Origin: an uncultured Treponema sp.
GTDB taxonomy: Bacteria > Spirochaetota > Spirochaetia > Treponematales > Treponemataceae
NCBI GenBank assembly: GCA_947165795.1
Contig: CAMVBP010000120.1
Span: 1 to 6,233, forward strand
Length of the DNA: 6,233 nucleotides
Direction of reading: 5' to 3'
The first letter of the stretch is position 1. Every line of letters begins with the position of its first letter. Below, piece after piece: positions 1 through 6,233 of this stretch. Below the pieces are notes generated by a model. The model was not told the DNA's origin. It was given only the letters and a program-made list of their open reading frames with translations, and ran no database searches. A program made the translations under genes and the position numbers.

Positions 1-267
1 ATCTGCAAATTTTCGGACATTATTTTCATCGGTGTAAGAAACTCTCTTAGTAATTTTTTGAGGTAAAGGAGCAAATGAGCCGTCTGATTCATTTTTATAG
101 TCTGCAAGGAAAGCGGCTTTTTCTGCAGAAGAAGGAATAGAATCAAATACTTTATAATAAATCATTTGTACACCAGAGCCTTCTTCAATCCAGTCGCCTC
201 TGATTGTAATTGTACTTGTTGTTCCCCATTTTCCTGTTGAATACTTTCCGCCGGTATCTTTATCTTT
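1..267 (-). pseudogene. Continuation of the Ig-like lipoprotein frame beyond the TAA; cut by window edge
   Basis: These 89 codons follow the TAA at 268-270 in the same frame and contain no further stop. The translation is protein-like and matches the style of the preceding gene: it opens K-D-K-D-T-G-G-K-Y, contains a beta-strand pair around T-S-T-I-T-I-R-G-D-W, then E-E-G-S-G-V-Q-M-I-Y-Y-K, a pattern usual in strands of Ig-like repeats of this family. With the residues just before the stop (hinge D-T-T-A-P followed by L-I-F-R-V-G) it completes a repeat. The best reading is that it was the downstream part of one larger lipoprotein, separated by one nonsense codon. An independent gene is unlikely: the only ATG, at 163-165, lies inside the repeat and has no convincing ribosome binding site. 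The true end lies left of the window. A sequencing error or a strain-specific stop cannot be told apart here. Confidence 0.7.
256..267 (-). repeat. Tandem hexamer AAAGAT x2 abutting the in-frame stop
   Basis: Read on the minus strand, the TAA is followed at once by two exact copies of AAAGAT, encoding K-D-K-D. A short tandem repeat directly beside the premature stop could mark a site of polymerase slippage or duplication. A six-base unit keeps the frame, which agrees with the frame being the same on both sides. Two copies of six bases can easily occur by chance in AT-rich DNA. Confidence 0.4.
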
Positions 268-2751
268 TTAAGCATCAAGCGCGGTAATGTCTGGATTAAA
301 ATCTGATAGTTCGCTTAATACATTATCATTTGTGCCTACGCGGAAAATTAAATCCTTGTTGTTTTTATCATACAGATGTTTGCCTGTTGGTGCAGTTGTA
401 TCAAATTTTAAATTAAAGGATTTTTCAGCTGTGTTTCCGGCCTTGTCTGTAGAAATGATTTTTAATACAGCATCTTTATCTCCAGAGATTGCACTATAAT
501 TTGTAATGTCAACATTAGTGAATGACCAGCTTATAGTTGAATCCTTTTCGTCAGAAACAGGGCTGGTTACACCCGATTGAGTAATTTCATATTTTATTTT
601 ATTTAATAGATAATTATCTGTAGTCGTTCCGGAAATATCAAAAGCAGATGTATTATTTATGTAAATTGTTGAATTTTTCTTAAAGCCGCCAGAAAGTACA
701 AGATTATCGCTTATAACAGGCTTTGCAGAATCAAGAATGTAAGTTCTGTTTTGAGTTGCATTTCCTCCGCCATTTACAGCGCGGAATTCAACAGTAAGTG
801 CATATAAGCCGCTTCCATTTTCTATTATCTGGCGGATTGCAGTATTAGGTGTATAGTAAAAGCTCCATAGGTAAGTAGAGCTTGTACCAGCCTTTTTACT
901 GAAGGTACAGCAGGCATCTGAACCGGAGATTGTCTGTGTTGCCGTATTACTTTCGTTATCTGAATCCTGAATTGTAACAGAATAAGTCATCTTATCCTTA
1001 TCCATGTCATCTACAGAAACAACTTCTCCATCGAATTTAAACAAATTTGAATTGAGTACATTATCGTTAATTGCTGTCTGTGAATAAAGATTTTTATAAT
1101 CAGCTTCACATTGCTCCCCAATTTTAATTTTTGGTACAGCAGTGCTTGTCTTTGTATAAAATCCGAAGCCTTCTGTAACTGCCGGTAAAATATCCTGATC
1201 GTTAATGTCTTCTCCTTCCAGAATAAAATTATAAGCTTTTCCATTTAGAATCTCTGTTGTGGAAAGTGATGTAGTTATTGAAAGAGCATCAGTATTTTCG
1301 GTTGCAGTAGTTGGAGTATAATGAAAGGCCTCTGGATTTACAGCGATATTTGCTCTGGCAGTTTCTTCATTAATAGAAGAATTTTGCATTGCGTATTGAA
1401 CAGCAACAGACTCATTCCAGGTCCACAAAAGTTCTTTAGGAGCTTCTGCTTCTCCTGCTCCTGTTTTCTTTTGATAAAATATAGAAATAGAAGAGGTTTT
1501 AAGATTTGTTAAATCAAGTCCACAGGCAATAGAAACGTTGATTGTAGAGCCCGGATAGTAATGCAAGAATCCATTTTCATGAGTGTCATCTGTAAGATTA
1601 GTAATAATATCAAAACCGCTTACATTGTATGTAGGATTATTTTGAGGATTTATTGTAAAGGTTAAGGTTTCTTCAGGTTCGGTTACAGTTTCTATAACAG
1701 AGCTTGTAGAAGCTTCTTCCAGAATATCTGTTAAATTTTGATCGTTTCTGTAAGTAGGCTCTGTCTTATTAAGAAAATTTTGAAGAGATAAGGCTGTAAA
1801 ACCTGAATAATTTGGATTATTACTGCTTATTAACTTAGACATTTCGGAAGTTCCGCGGAAATAATGCTGTGTTGTATTTCCCTGGCCGCTACCATTTGGT
1901 TCCGAAAGCGATTTATAATATCTGGCGGCATCTGAAGCTGTGAGCGAAAAATAAAACTGTTTTGGAGAAATATTTGTTCCATTTCTAAAATTGGAAATTC
2001 CGGAGTCTGTAAAAAGTGTTTTATAGTTTTCCCAAATTTGATAATTTGGTGTTCCTTCTTCCGGTTCAGAATCATGCGGATAATATTGTGCAATTACAAG
2101 AGGATTCGCATTCGACATATCTGTTATATTTTGGAAGTCAGAATCAAATAGTAGAGTACCATCAGTATAATTATAAAATTTTACTTTTAAATTCGAAATA
2201 CCAGTTTTACAGCTTTCCGAAAGAGTTCCCACAAGCTGAACTGTCTGGCCAAAATTTCTTGGATTTGTTCCTCCCACAGATGTCGGATTAGTAAGAACAA
2301 GAACAGGAGGAGTGTTATCAATAATAATACTTTTTGAAGCGGTTCCGGATGAATGATTTACCTCGTCATAAGCAGTTACATCAATTTCGTAACTTCCGTC
2401 AGCAAGTTCCCAGCCATTATAGTATTGTCCTTCAGAATAGCCGTTAAGATAAATGCTCCAGCGGCTTCCATCAATGCTTGCACTATAGGTTCCTGTTACC
2501 TGGTTATTGGAATTCTTAATTTGAACTTCAATTTCAGAAACGCCCATATCATCATCACAAGAACCGGCAAGAAGAAAAGTTCCCATAATAGTGCTGTTTG
2601 TAGGCGGATAATCAATAGAAATAACAGGAGCTTCTGTATCAATTGCAGCTCCAAGCCCAATTTCACAGGAAGCCATTAAAAATATTATAATAAAAGAGGT
2701 AAATATTGATGTATTCAATAGATGTTTCCATCTATTGTTTTTAATAATCAT
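268..2751 (-). CDS. Ig-like repeat lipoprotein, ended early by an in-frame TAA
   Basis: 827-residue predicted exported lipoprotein; no specific function recognised. The N terminus is a lipoprotein signal: basic residues (K4, R7, K9, H10), a hydrophobic stretch at about 14-27, then a lipobox L-M-A-S before Cys29, with Glu rather than Asp at +2. The mature part starts C-E-I-G-L-G-A-A and runs into beta-rich repeats with D-x-x-x-P hinges: D-T-E-A-P at 38-42, D-N-T-P-P at 145-149, D-S-A-K-P at 674-678 and D-T-T-A-P at 784-788. Such hinges and the D-x-A-G-N-type endings (S-T-D-K-A-G-N near 770) are typical of bacterial Ig-like or cadherin-like surface proteins. The middle, about 270-420, is less regular and rich in Asn, Ser and Thr. 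The ATG at 2751 is chosen because GAGGAA lies 6 bases upstream and the signal peptide begins there; the frame is open to 2814 but that would add an unlikely extension. The stop falls just after the start of a new repeat, and the frame continues as protein beyond it (see 1-267), so the product is probably truncated. Export and anchoring are inferred from motifs. Confidence 0.85.
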   Translation of the reverse strand: MIIKNNRWKHLLNTSIFTSFIIIFLMASCEIGLGAAIDTEAPVISIDYPPTNSTIMGTFLLAGSCDDDMGVSEIEVQIKNSNNQVTGTYSASIDGSRWSIYLNGYSEGQYYNGWELADGSYEIDVTAYDEVNHSSGTASKSIIIDNTPPVLVLTNPTSVGGTNPRNFGQTVQLVGTLSESCKTGISNLKVKFYNYTDGTLLFDSDFQNITDMSNANPLVIAQYYPHDSEPEEGTPNYQIWENYKTLFTDSGISNFRNGTNISPKQFYFSLTASDAARYYKSLSEPNGSGQGNTTQHYFRGTSEMSKLISSNNPNYSGFTALSLQNFLNKTEPTYRNDQNLTDILEEASTSSVIETVTEPEETLTFTINPQNNPTYNVSGFDIITNLTDDTHENGFLHYYPGSTINVSIACGLDLTNLKTSSISIFYQKKTGAGEAEAPKELLWTWNESVAVQYAMQNSSINEETARANIAVNPEAFHYTPTTATENTDALSITTSLSTTEILNGKAYNFILEGEDINDQDILPAVTEGFGFYTKTSTAVPKIKIGEQCEADYKNLYSQTAINDNVLNSNLFKFDGEVVSVDDMDKDKMTYSVTIQDSDNESNTATQTISGSDACCTFSKKAGTSSTYLWSFYYTPNTAIRQIIENGSGLYALTVEFRAVNGGGNATQNRTYILDSAKPVISDNLVLSGGFKKNSTIYINNTSAFDISGTTTDNYLLNKIKYEITQSGVTSPVSDEKDSTISWSFTNVDITNYSAISGDKDAVLKIISTDKAGNTAEKSFNLKFDTTAPTGKHLYDKNNKDLIFRVGTNDNVLSELSDFNPDITALDA

Positions 2752-2757
2752 AACAAG

Positions 2758-2763
2758 TTCCTC
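2758..2763 (-). promoter_or_regulatory. Ribosome binding site of the Ig-like lipoprotein gene
   Basis: The minus strand reads GAGGAA, then six bases (CTTGTT), then ATG at 2751. This is a good Shine-Dalgarno match at good spacing. It decides the start against the longer open frame that reaches 2814, because it places initiation exactly at the beginning of the lipoprotein signal peptide. Confidence 0.8.
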
Positions 2764-2817
2764 ACAAGTAAAATCTGTAAATAAGTAAAAATTTGCAGAC
2801 AAATAGCCATACAAATC

Positions 2818-2837
2818 TTCAAAAATACAATTTTGAA
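2818..2837. repeat. Inverted repeat TTCAAAA-N6-TTTTGAA in the lipoprotein gene leader
   Basis: Two perfect 7-base arms are separated by six bases. If the tentative promoter at 2850-2878 is right, the element lies just downstream of transcription start. It could be an operator or a weak 5' leader hairpin. The stem is almost all A-T and has no U run after it on the minus strand, so it is not a normal terminator. A similar element lies at 2902-2923. Confidence 0.4.
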
Positions 2838-2849
2838 ATAGTTGAGAAA

Positions 2850-2878
2850 ATAATACTTTTTTGATTTTTACTTTATAA
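2850..2878 (-). promoter_or_regulatory. Tentative promoter for the lipoprotein gene
   Basis: On the minus strand TTATAA (2873-2878) is followed after 17 bases by TATTAT (2850-2855), a -35/-10 arrangement with correct spacing. The -10 is a fair match to TATAAT; the -35 agrees with TTGACA at only three positions. It would give a leader of roughly 90 bases before the ATG at 2751. In such AT-rich DNA similar matches arise by chance, so confidence is low. Confidence 0.25.
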
Positions 2879-2901
2879 TTCTTAAATTTTTTAGAGTAAG
2901 C

Positions 2902-2923
2902 TTCAAATGAATGTATTTTTGAA
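2902..2923. repeat. Inverted repeat TTCAAA-N10-TTTGAA upstream of the lipoprotein gene
   Basis: Two perfect 6-base arms are separated by ten bases. The arms match those of the element at 2818-2837 and, like it, are preceded by C on the plus strand (CTTCAAA). The pair would flank the tentative promoter at 2850-2878, an arrangement seen with paired operator sites. No regulator was identified in the window. Confidence 0.3.
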
Positions 2924-3015
2924 TCTTACATATAGATAAACTTTCAGAACATTGTTAAATACTATCTATTATTTATCGGAAGAATTGCGGAGTAATATTA
3001 GACCTATTTTAAAAA

Positions 3016-3516
3016 TTATTCAAGGAAAATATAATCTGTAAAATAAATATCCGAGATTTTTCCCAAAGAAAACTGTGCGTTAATTTCTGCAATAAGCTTT
3101 TTTTCTATAACTTCTTCGGTTTCCTGCAAAAGTTCTTTTTTTGTTTTAGAAGAAAAATATGACTGCATTATGCCTTTTACTACGGGAACTTTTCTTGCAA
3201 TTTCTTCATAAAAAACAGAATCGTCTTTTGGATAAGAAAGCCAAGGCGAAATAACCAGAACAGGCGACATTTCGCTGCCATCTTCTTTTTCTGTAGTAAT
3301 TCTTATTCTGCCAATTTCGTAATATGCCGTCTCTAAAGTATTTACAGGCGGTGTTAAGCTGATTGCAGTTCCGTTTTGAAGCATTTTTTCTATATGCTTA
3401 GGACTGTTTTTTACCTTTGCAAAAATTACGCCGATTAGAATAACAATTGCCGTTAAAATAATCAGAGAAACTAAAACTGCATTTAAAATTTTAATTTTTG
3501 GAGATTCCTGCTGCAT
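3016..3516 (-). CDS. FliL-like single-pass membrane protein
   Basis: 166-residue protein that looks like the FliL family, inner-membrane proteins that sit around flagellar stators and the basal body and support motor torque. It has a short polar N terminus, one transmembrane helix at about 11-33, and a periplasmic domain of about 130 residues. The C-terminal half shows the FliL pattern: a helix with Y-F-S-S-K-T-K-K-E-L-L, then an amphipathic helix with I-A-E-I-N, ending G-K-I-S-D-I-Y-F-T-D-Y-I, which corresponds to the terminal beta strand of FliL (G-x-V-x-D-V-x-F-T-x-F). Length is normal for the family. It follows hflX by 27 bases on the same strand, so it is probably cotranscribed. Because it is not among flagellar genes it is probably a second, orphan FliL paralogue; its link to the motor is inferred. 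Start is uncertain: ATG 3516 lies 14 bases after GGAGG, whereas TTG 3528 in the same frame (170 residues) lies only 2 bases after it. Confidence 0.75.
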   Translation of the reverse strand: MQQESPKIKILNAVLVSLIILTAIVILIGVIFAKVKNSPKHIEKMLQNGTAISLTPPVNTLETAYYEIGRIRITTEKEDGSEMSPVLVISPWLSYPKDDSVFYEEIARKVPVVKGIMQSYFSSKTKKELLQETEEVIEKKLIAEINAQFSLGKISDIYFTDYIFLE

Positions 3517-3530
3517 ATTCGGGTTCAAAT

Positions 3531-3535
3531 CCTCC
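3531..3535 (-). promoter_or_regulatory. Shine-Dalgarno GGAGG before the FliL-like gene, awkward spacing
   Basis: The minus strand has a strong GGAGG nine bases after the hflX stop. Neither in-frame start is well placed: TTG at 3528 is 2 bases away and ATG at 3516 is 14 bases away. This is the only good ribosome binding site in the hflX to FliL-like gap, so it surely serves this gene, but it does not settle the start. Confidence 0.6.
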
Positions 3536-3543
3536 GGATTTTT

Positions 3544-4791
3544 TTATTTTCCAGTGTAAAATGGAGTTAAAAGTGCAAGAAGTCTTCCTGTAGCCCTTGC
3601 TTTTATATGAACTCCATCATCCAGCCATTCTTCGCTCTGAATACAGCCTGCCTTTTTTAATTCGTTCAGCAGAGTCTGCTGGGAAATTGGAAGCACGTAG
3701 TTTCCTATTTCTCCAAAAAGCATTTCGTAAATTCTGTCTTTTAATTCAAGAAAGCCAATTTCTTCTTTTGCACTGATGCAGATTGCATTAGGGAATTTTA
3801 AGCGTAGAGAAGACAGCTGTTCAGTATTGTCATCAGTTTTATCTATTTTATTTAATAGAAGAATTCTTGGATTTTTATCGGCACCAATATCATCAAGTAC
3901 GTTACATACAGTTTCGTATTGAGCTTCGGCTTCAGGATCAGAGGAATCCAGAACAAGTAAAAGCAGGTCTGCCTTTATTGCTTCTTCGAGCGTAGATTTA
4001 AATGCATCTATTAAATGGTGCGGAAGATTGCTTATAAATCCTACTGTATCGGTAATTAAAACTCCGTTGCTTTCGTTGAGCGGGAGTTTTCTTGTAAGAG
4101 GATCAAGAGTTGCGAAAAGTTTATTTTCTACAAGCGCATCTGAACCTGTAAGTGCATTCAAAAGAGAAGATTTTCCTGCATTTGTATAGCCCACAAGTGC
4201 GCATGAAGGAACTTTTCCGCGCTGTTTGCGCTGTGTTTTTCTATTTAACTCAACTTCAGCAAGTTCCCGCTTTAATGCGGCAATTCTATCTCTAATCTGG
4301 CGCTGATTTAATTCAAGCTGCGTTTCGCCGGAACCTTTTGCACCGAAAGCACCACCACGTTGACGCGAAAAATCACCCTGCATATGGCTTAAACGCGGCA
4401 GGGAATAGGTTAATCTTGCAAGTTCAACCTGTAATGCTGCTTCCTTTGTCTGAGCGCGCTGGGCAAAAATCCTGATAATTACTTCCTGACGGTCAATGCA
4501 GGAAATATTTGTCAATTCTTCCCAGTTTCTCTGCTTTCTTGGTTCAAGGTTAAAGTCAAAAATAATGTAATCGGCCTGAATCTGCTTTGCAAGCTCGGCA
4601 ATTTCCAGAGCCTTGCCTTTACCCATTCCGTAAACAGGATGAACTTCCAGACGGTTTAAAGTAAGCCGCTGAACAACATCCATTTCCAGAGTAATAACCA
4701 GTAATTTTAATTCCTGAAGATTATTTCCAGGTTCGCCAACCAGCAAAGCACGAGGCTTAGTCTGAGCTTCTTTTTCTACGTCAATCATCAT
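3544..4791 (-). CDS. hflX: GTPase HflX, ribosome-splitting factor
   Basis: 415-residue HflX, a cytoplasmic GTPase of the Obg-HflX family that binds the 50S subunit and splits stalled or idle 70S ribosomes, notably in heat or antibiotic stress. The N-terminal domain carries G-M-G-K-G-K-A and the L-E-P-R-K-Q-R-N-W motif, then F-A-Q-R-A. A helical linker holds the family's glycine-rich segment G-G-A-F-G-A-K-G-S-G-E-T-Q-L-E (146-160). The G domain is complete: G1 G-Y-T-N-A-G-K-S-S (201-209), G2 Thr228 in F-A-T-L-D, G3 D-T-V-G-F (248-252), G4 N-K-I-D (314-317) and G5 S-A-K (340-342). A short C-terminal domain follows. Length is close to the E. coli protein (426). The frame also opens at TTG 4824, giving 426 residues, but that adds a hydrophobic P-V-P-A-F-W stretch unusual for HflX; ATG 4791 (or 4788) is preferred, though no clear Shine-Dalgarno precedes any of them. 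It is the first gene of a likely operon with the FliL-like gene. Confidence 0.95.
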   Translation of the reverse strand: MMIDVEKEAQTKPRALLVGEPGNNLQELKLLVITLEMDVVQRLTLNRLEVHPVYGMGKGKALEIAELAKQIQADYIIFDFNLEPRKQRNWEELTNISCIDRQEVIIRIFAQRAQTKEAALQVELARLTYSLPRLSHMQGDFSRQRGGAFGAKGSGETQLELNQRQIRDRIAALKRELAEVELNRKTQRKQRGKVPSCALVGYTNAGKSSLLNALTGSDALVENKLFATLDPLTRKLPLNESNGVLITDTVGFISNLPHHLIDAFKSTLEEAIKADLLLLVLDSSDPEAEAQYETVCNVLDDIGADKNPRILLLNKIDKTDDNTEQLSSLRLKFPNAICISAKEEIGFLELKDRIYEMLFGEIGNYVLPISQQTLLNELKKAGCIQSEEWLDDGVHIKARATGRLLALLTPFYTGK

Positions 4792-4840
4792 GTTAACTAT
4801 AAACCAAAAAGCAGGAACAGGCAAATAATTCTTTAGAAAA

Positions 4841-4850
4841 ATTATATAAT
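4841..4850. promoter_or_regulatory. Palindromic -10-like element in the divergent spacer
   Basis: ATTATATAAT is its own reverse complement and therefore contains TATAAT on both strands: 4841-4846 facing hflX (minus) and 4845-4850 facing the sensor-like gene (plus). Minus-strand use would start RNA near 4834, about 40 bases before ATG 4791. Plus-strand use would start near 4857, only about 10 bases before ATG 4867. No good TTGACA-like -35 is visible in either direction, so promoter activity is inferred from the -10 alone. Confidence 0.35.
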
Positions 4851-4866
4851 GCCGATAAATATTAAA

Positions 4867-6233
4867 ATGACTTCCGGCCAGAAAGTTGCTTTTAGTTTTT
4901 TGTTTTCACTGGTTCTGTTTGCATTTGCGGCGCTGCTGCTTCATACTTCTTTGTTTTCAGAGATTGAAGCTGATTTTTATTCGCAGAGCAAAATACAGGA
5001 AAAAACGAATCAGTTAGACGAAATATCTACCAGCATAGAAAACTACATAAAAGATGTTCTCGATATAATAGAAAAAGGCGAAGATCCTTATATAAAAAAT
5101 GCTTCAATACGAAGCTATTACGTTCAGAATCCGTCCGAAGCCGATACAGTAGAACGCCGCAGGCTTACAGAAAAGCTTTTTTATGATATTCCTGAATTAA
5201 AAGGAATAAGAATTGTTGACCGAAATGCAAGAATCATTCATTTTTCTACGTTTGATGATACAGATATTTTAACTCAGAACGGAATTTCTAAAACTTACAA
5301 GAATTATCCTGACATTCAAAAGGATGCAGATATTCTTGCGTATGAGTTAATAACAAAAAATTCCTACGAAGATAAATCAAAAGTACTTTTTGACTCTCAG
5401 AGAAATGAAATTTTAATTTCCGTTCCATTTTACTGGATAGACGGAATATATTCAGGCGCGGCAATTTTTTATCTGGATTTTGCAAAGCTTAAAAATCTGC
5501 TTGCAGATAAAAATTTAATTGCGCAGAGCCAGAATTTCGCAATGATTTCTGATAATCAGAATCTTTCCGGCGGATTTATAACGAATTTCCCGGACGGATA
5601 TTTTTCTCAGATAAAGGATAAGATTCTTGACTTCTGGAAAAAAGAAAGTGACGCAAAAAAACTTGATGCAGATGCGTCTTCGTTCAGTCTTATCCGTTCA
5701 AAAAACTTTGGTGTTTTTGATGCGCCTGAAAAAATTGCAAAGCTTGATGAATCTCATTTTCTTGTAATTATAAACAGTTCTCTGCAGAATACATTTTATT
5801 TTAGCGGCATATATTCAAGCGAGCTTTTTGAATTAACAGATGAATTAAAGCTTTTAATTTATATAAGCACATTCATTACAATCTTTTTACTTATCTTTTT
5901 GATTTTCAGTTTTAAGAGAAATCCTGAGCTTGTTTTGCAGAAACGTGTAAAGAAGCTTCAGCTGGAAATAATAGAAGAATATCTGGAAAAGAACGAAACT
6001 CTTGATTTTTATGAAATCGTTAAAAAGCTGAAGTCGAGAAAGACTGATTTATCTACTGATATTTTAAAGAGCCTGAATGTTCATTCAAAGAAAAAGCAGA
6101 AGAAGCTTGATTTACTTTTGGATCAGAGCTGGGAAGAAATATTCAATGCATTGGGAAATGAAAAAAATGTAAATGCAGGAAATAATTCGAATAACGATAA
6201 TTCAGCTGAAGGCGCCGTAAATACAAATTCTAC
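4867..6233 (+). CDS. Two-pass membrane protein with Cache-like extracytoplasmic domain, incomplete at the right edge
   Basis: An open frame of 455 codons with no stop before the window ends. I do not recognise the gene. A first transmembrane helix lies at about 7-27. Residues 28-328 are extracytoplasmic: a helical start (about 28-70), then a sensor-like fold with I-R-I-V-D-R-N-A-R-I-I-H-F-S-T (114-128) and I-S-V-P-F-Y followed by G-I-Y-S-G-A-A-I-F-Y-L-D (184-204), spaced as in Cache (extracellular PAS-like) ligand-binding domains. A second helix lies at about 329-349. The cytoplasmic part is basic and helical (V-K-K-L-Q-L-E-I-I-E-E-Y at 361-372), then becomes Asn-rich from about 431 (N-N-S-N-N-D-N), probably a linker to whatever lies beyond the edge. 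No HAMP, kinase, GGDEF or chemoreceptor motif is seen so far. ATG 4849 is an in-frame alternative adding six residues; 4867 is preferred because 4849 overlaps the -10-like element. Neither has a clear ribosome binding site. It is divergent from hflX. The sensor role is inferred from layout. Confidence 0.8.
   Translation, partial: MTSGQKVAFSFLFSLVLFAFAALLLHTSLFSEIEADFYSQSKIQEKTNQLDEISTSIENYIKDVLDIIEKGEDPYIKNASIRSYYVQNPSEADTVERRRLTEKLFYDIPELKGIRIVDRNARIIHFSTFDDTDILTQNGISKTYKNYPDIQKDADILAYELITKNSYEDKSKVLFDSQRNEILISVPFYWIDGIYSGAAIFYLDFAKLKNLLADKNLIAQSQNFAMISDNQNLSGGFITNFPDGYFSQIKDKILDFWKKESDAKKLDADASSFSLIRSKNFGVFDAPEKIAKLDESHFLVIINSSLQNTFYFSGIYSSELFELTDELKLLIYISTFITIFLLIFLIFSFKRNPELVLQKRVKKLQLEIIEEYLEKNETLDFYEIVKKLKSRKTDLSTDILKSLNVHSKKKQKKLDLLLDQSWEEIFNALGNEKNVNAGNNSNNDNSAEGAVNTNS

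Larger units (their letters stand above)
2752..3015. other. AT-rich spacer between the FliL-like gene and the lipoprotein gene
   Basis: No gene or RNA is supported in this 264-base stretch. It serves as the upstream region of the lipoprotein gene and the downstream region of the hflX operon, both on the minus strand. It holds the ribosome binding site, a weak promoter candidate and two TTCAAA/TTTGAA inverted repeats. No clear intrinsic terminator (GC stem plus U run) follows the FliL-like gene, so read-through into the lipoprotein gene is possible. Confidence 0.6.

Noticed and set aside
268..270. Recoding of TAA as a sense codon
   Set aside because: hflX and the FliL-like gene in the same window end with TAA at the expected family length, so TAA is a normal stop here.
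287..2679. Several open frames of 60-110 codons on the plus strand and in other minus frames (for example 287-499, 1321-1512, 2016-2291, 2353-2679 plus; 1011-1244, 1830-2093 minus)
   Set aside because: They lie wholly within the Ig-like lipoprotein frame, have unnatural translations, no ribosome binding sites and no recognisable domain. They are shadows of the real gene.
2752..2814. Upstream extension of the lipoprotein frame by 21 codons
   Set aside because: It would place a non-signal sequence before a good lipoprotein signal peptide, and GAGGAA at 2758-2763 fits the ATG at 2751.
2932..2969. Inverted repeat ATAGATA / TATCTAT as a terminator for the hflX operon
   Set aside because: The loop is 24 bases, the stem is only seven mostly A-T pairs, and no U run follows on the minus strand.
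5288..5485. 65-codon minus-strand open frame
   Set aside because: It is antisense to the much longer plus-strand membrane protein frame, which has clear transmembrane and domain structure.

Overview
The window looks like chromosomal DNA from a spirochaete, most likely a host-associated Treponema. The reasons are AT-rich coding with many TTT, AAA and ATA codons, a large Ig-like lipoprotein whose mature N terminus reads C-E-I-G-L-G-A-A, and a FliL-family protein encoded away from any visible flagellar operon. The genus is inferred from protein style, not from a search.

Layout. Bases 1-2751 hold one long minus-strand reading frame for a secreted lipoprotein built of Ig-like repeats. It is cut by a single in-frame TAA at 268-270. 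The same frame stays open beyond the stop to the left edge and still reads as the next Ig-like repeat, so the gene is probably broken by a nonsense change, or else this is a one-base sequence error. Bases 2752-3015 are an AT-rich spacer carrying the lipoprotein gene's ribosome binding site, a tentative promoter and two similar inverted repeats. Bases 3016-4791 hold a two-gene minus-strand operon: hflX, a ribosome-splitting GTPase with all G motifs intact, followed 27 bases later by a small FliL-like inner-membrane protein. The divergent spacer 4792-4866 contains a perfectly palindromic -10-like element that could serve both directions. From 4867 to the right edge runs an incomplete plus-strand gene for a two-pass membrane protein with a large extracytoplasmic, Cache-like domain and a charged cytoplasmic tail.

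How the genes relate. hflX belongs to stress translation, the FliL-like protein probably to motor or membrane function, the right-hand protein to sensing at the membrane, and the lipoprotein to the cell envelope. Only hflX and the FliL-like gene are arranged as an operon. No RNA genes, CRISPR arrays or insertion sequences were seen. I found no convincing new multi-gene system. The most notable item is the interrupted lipoprotein gene.
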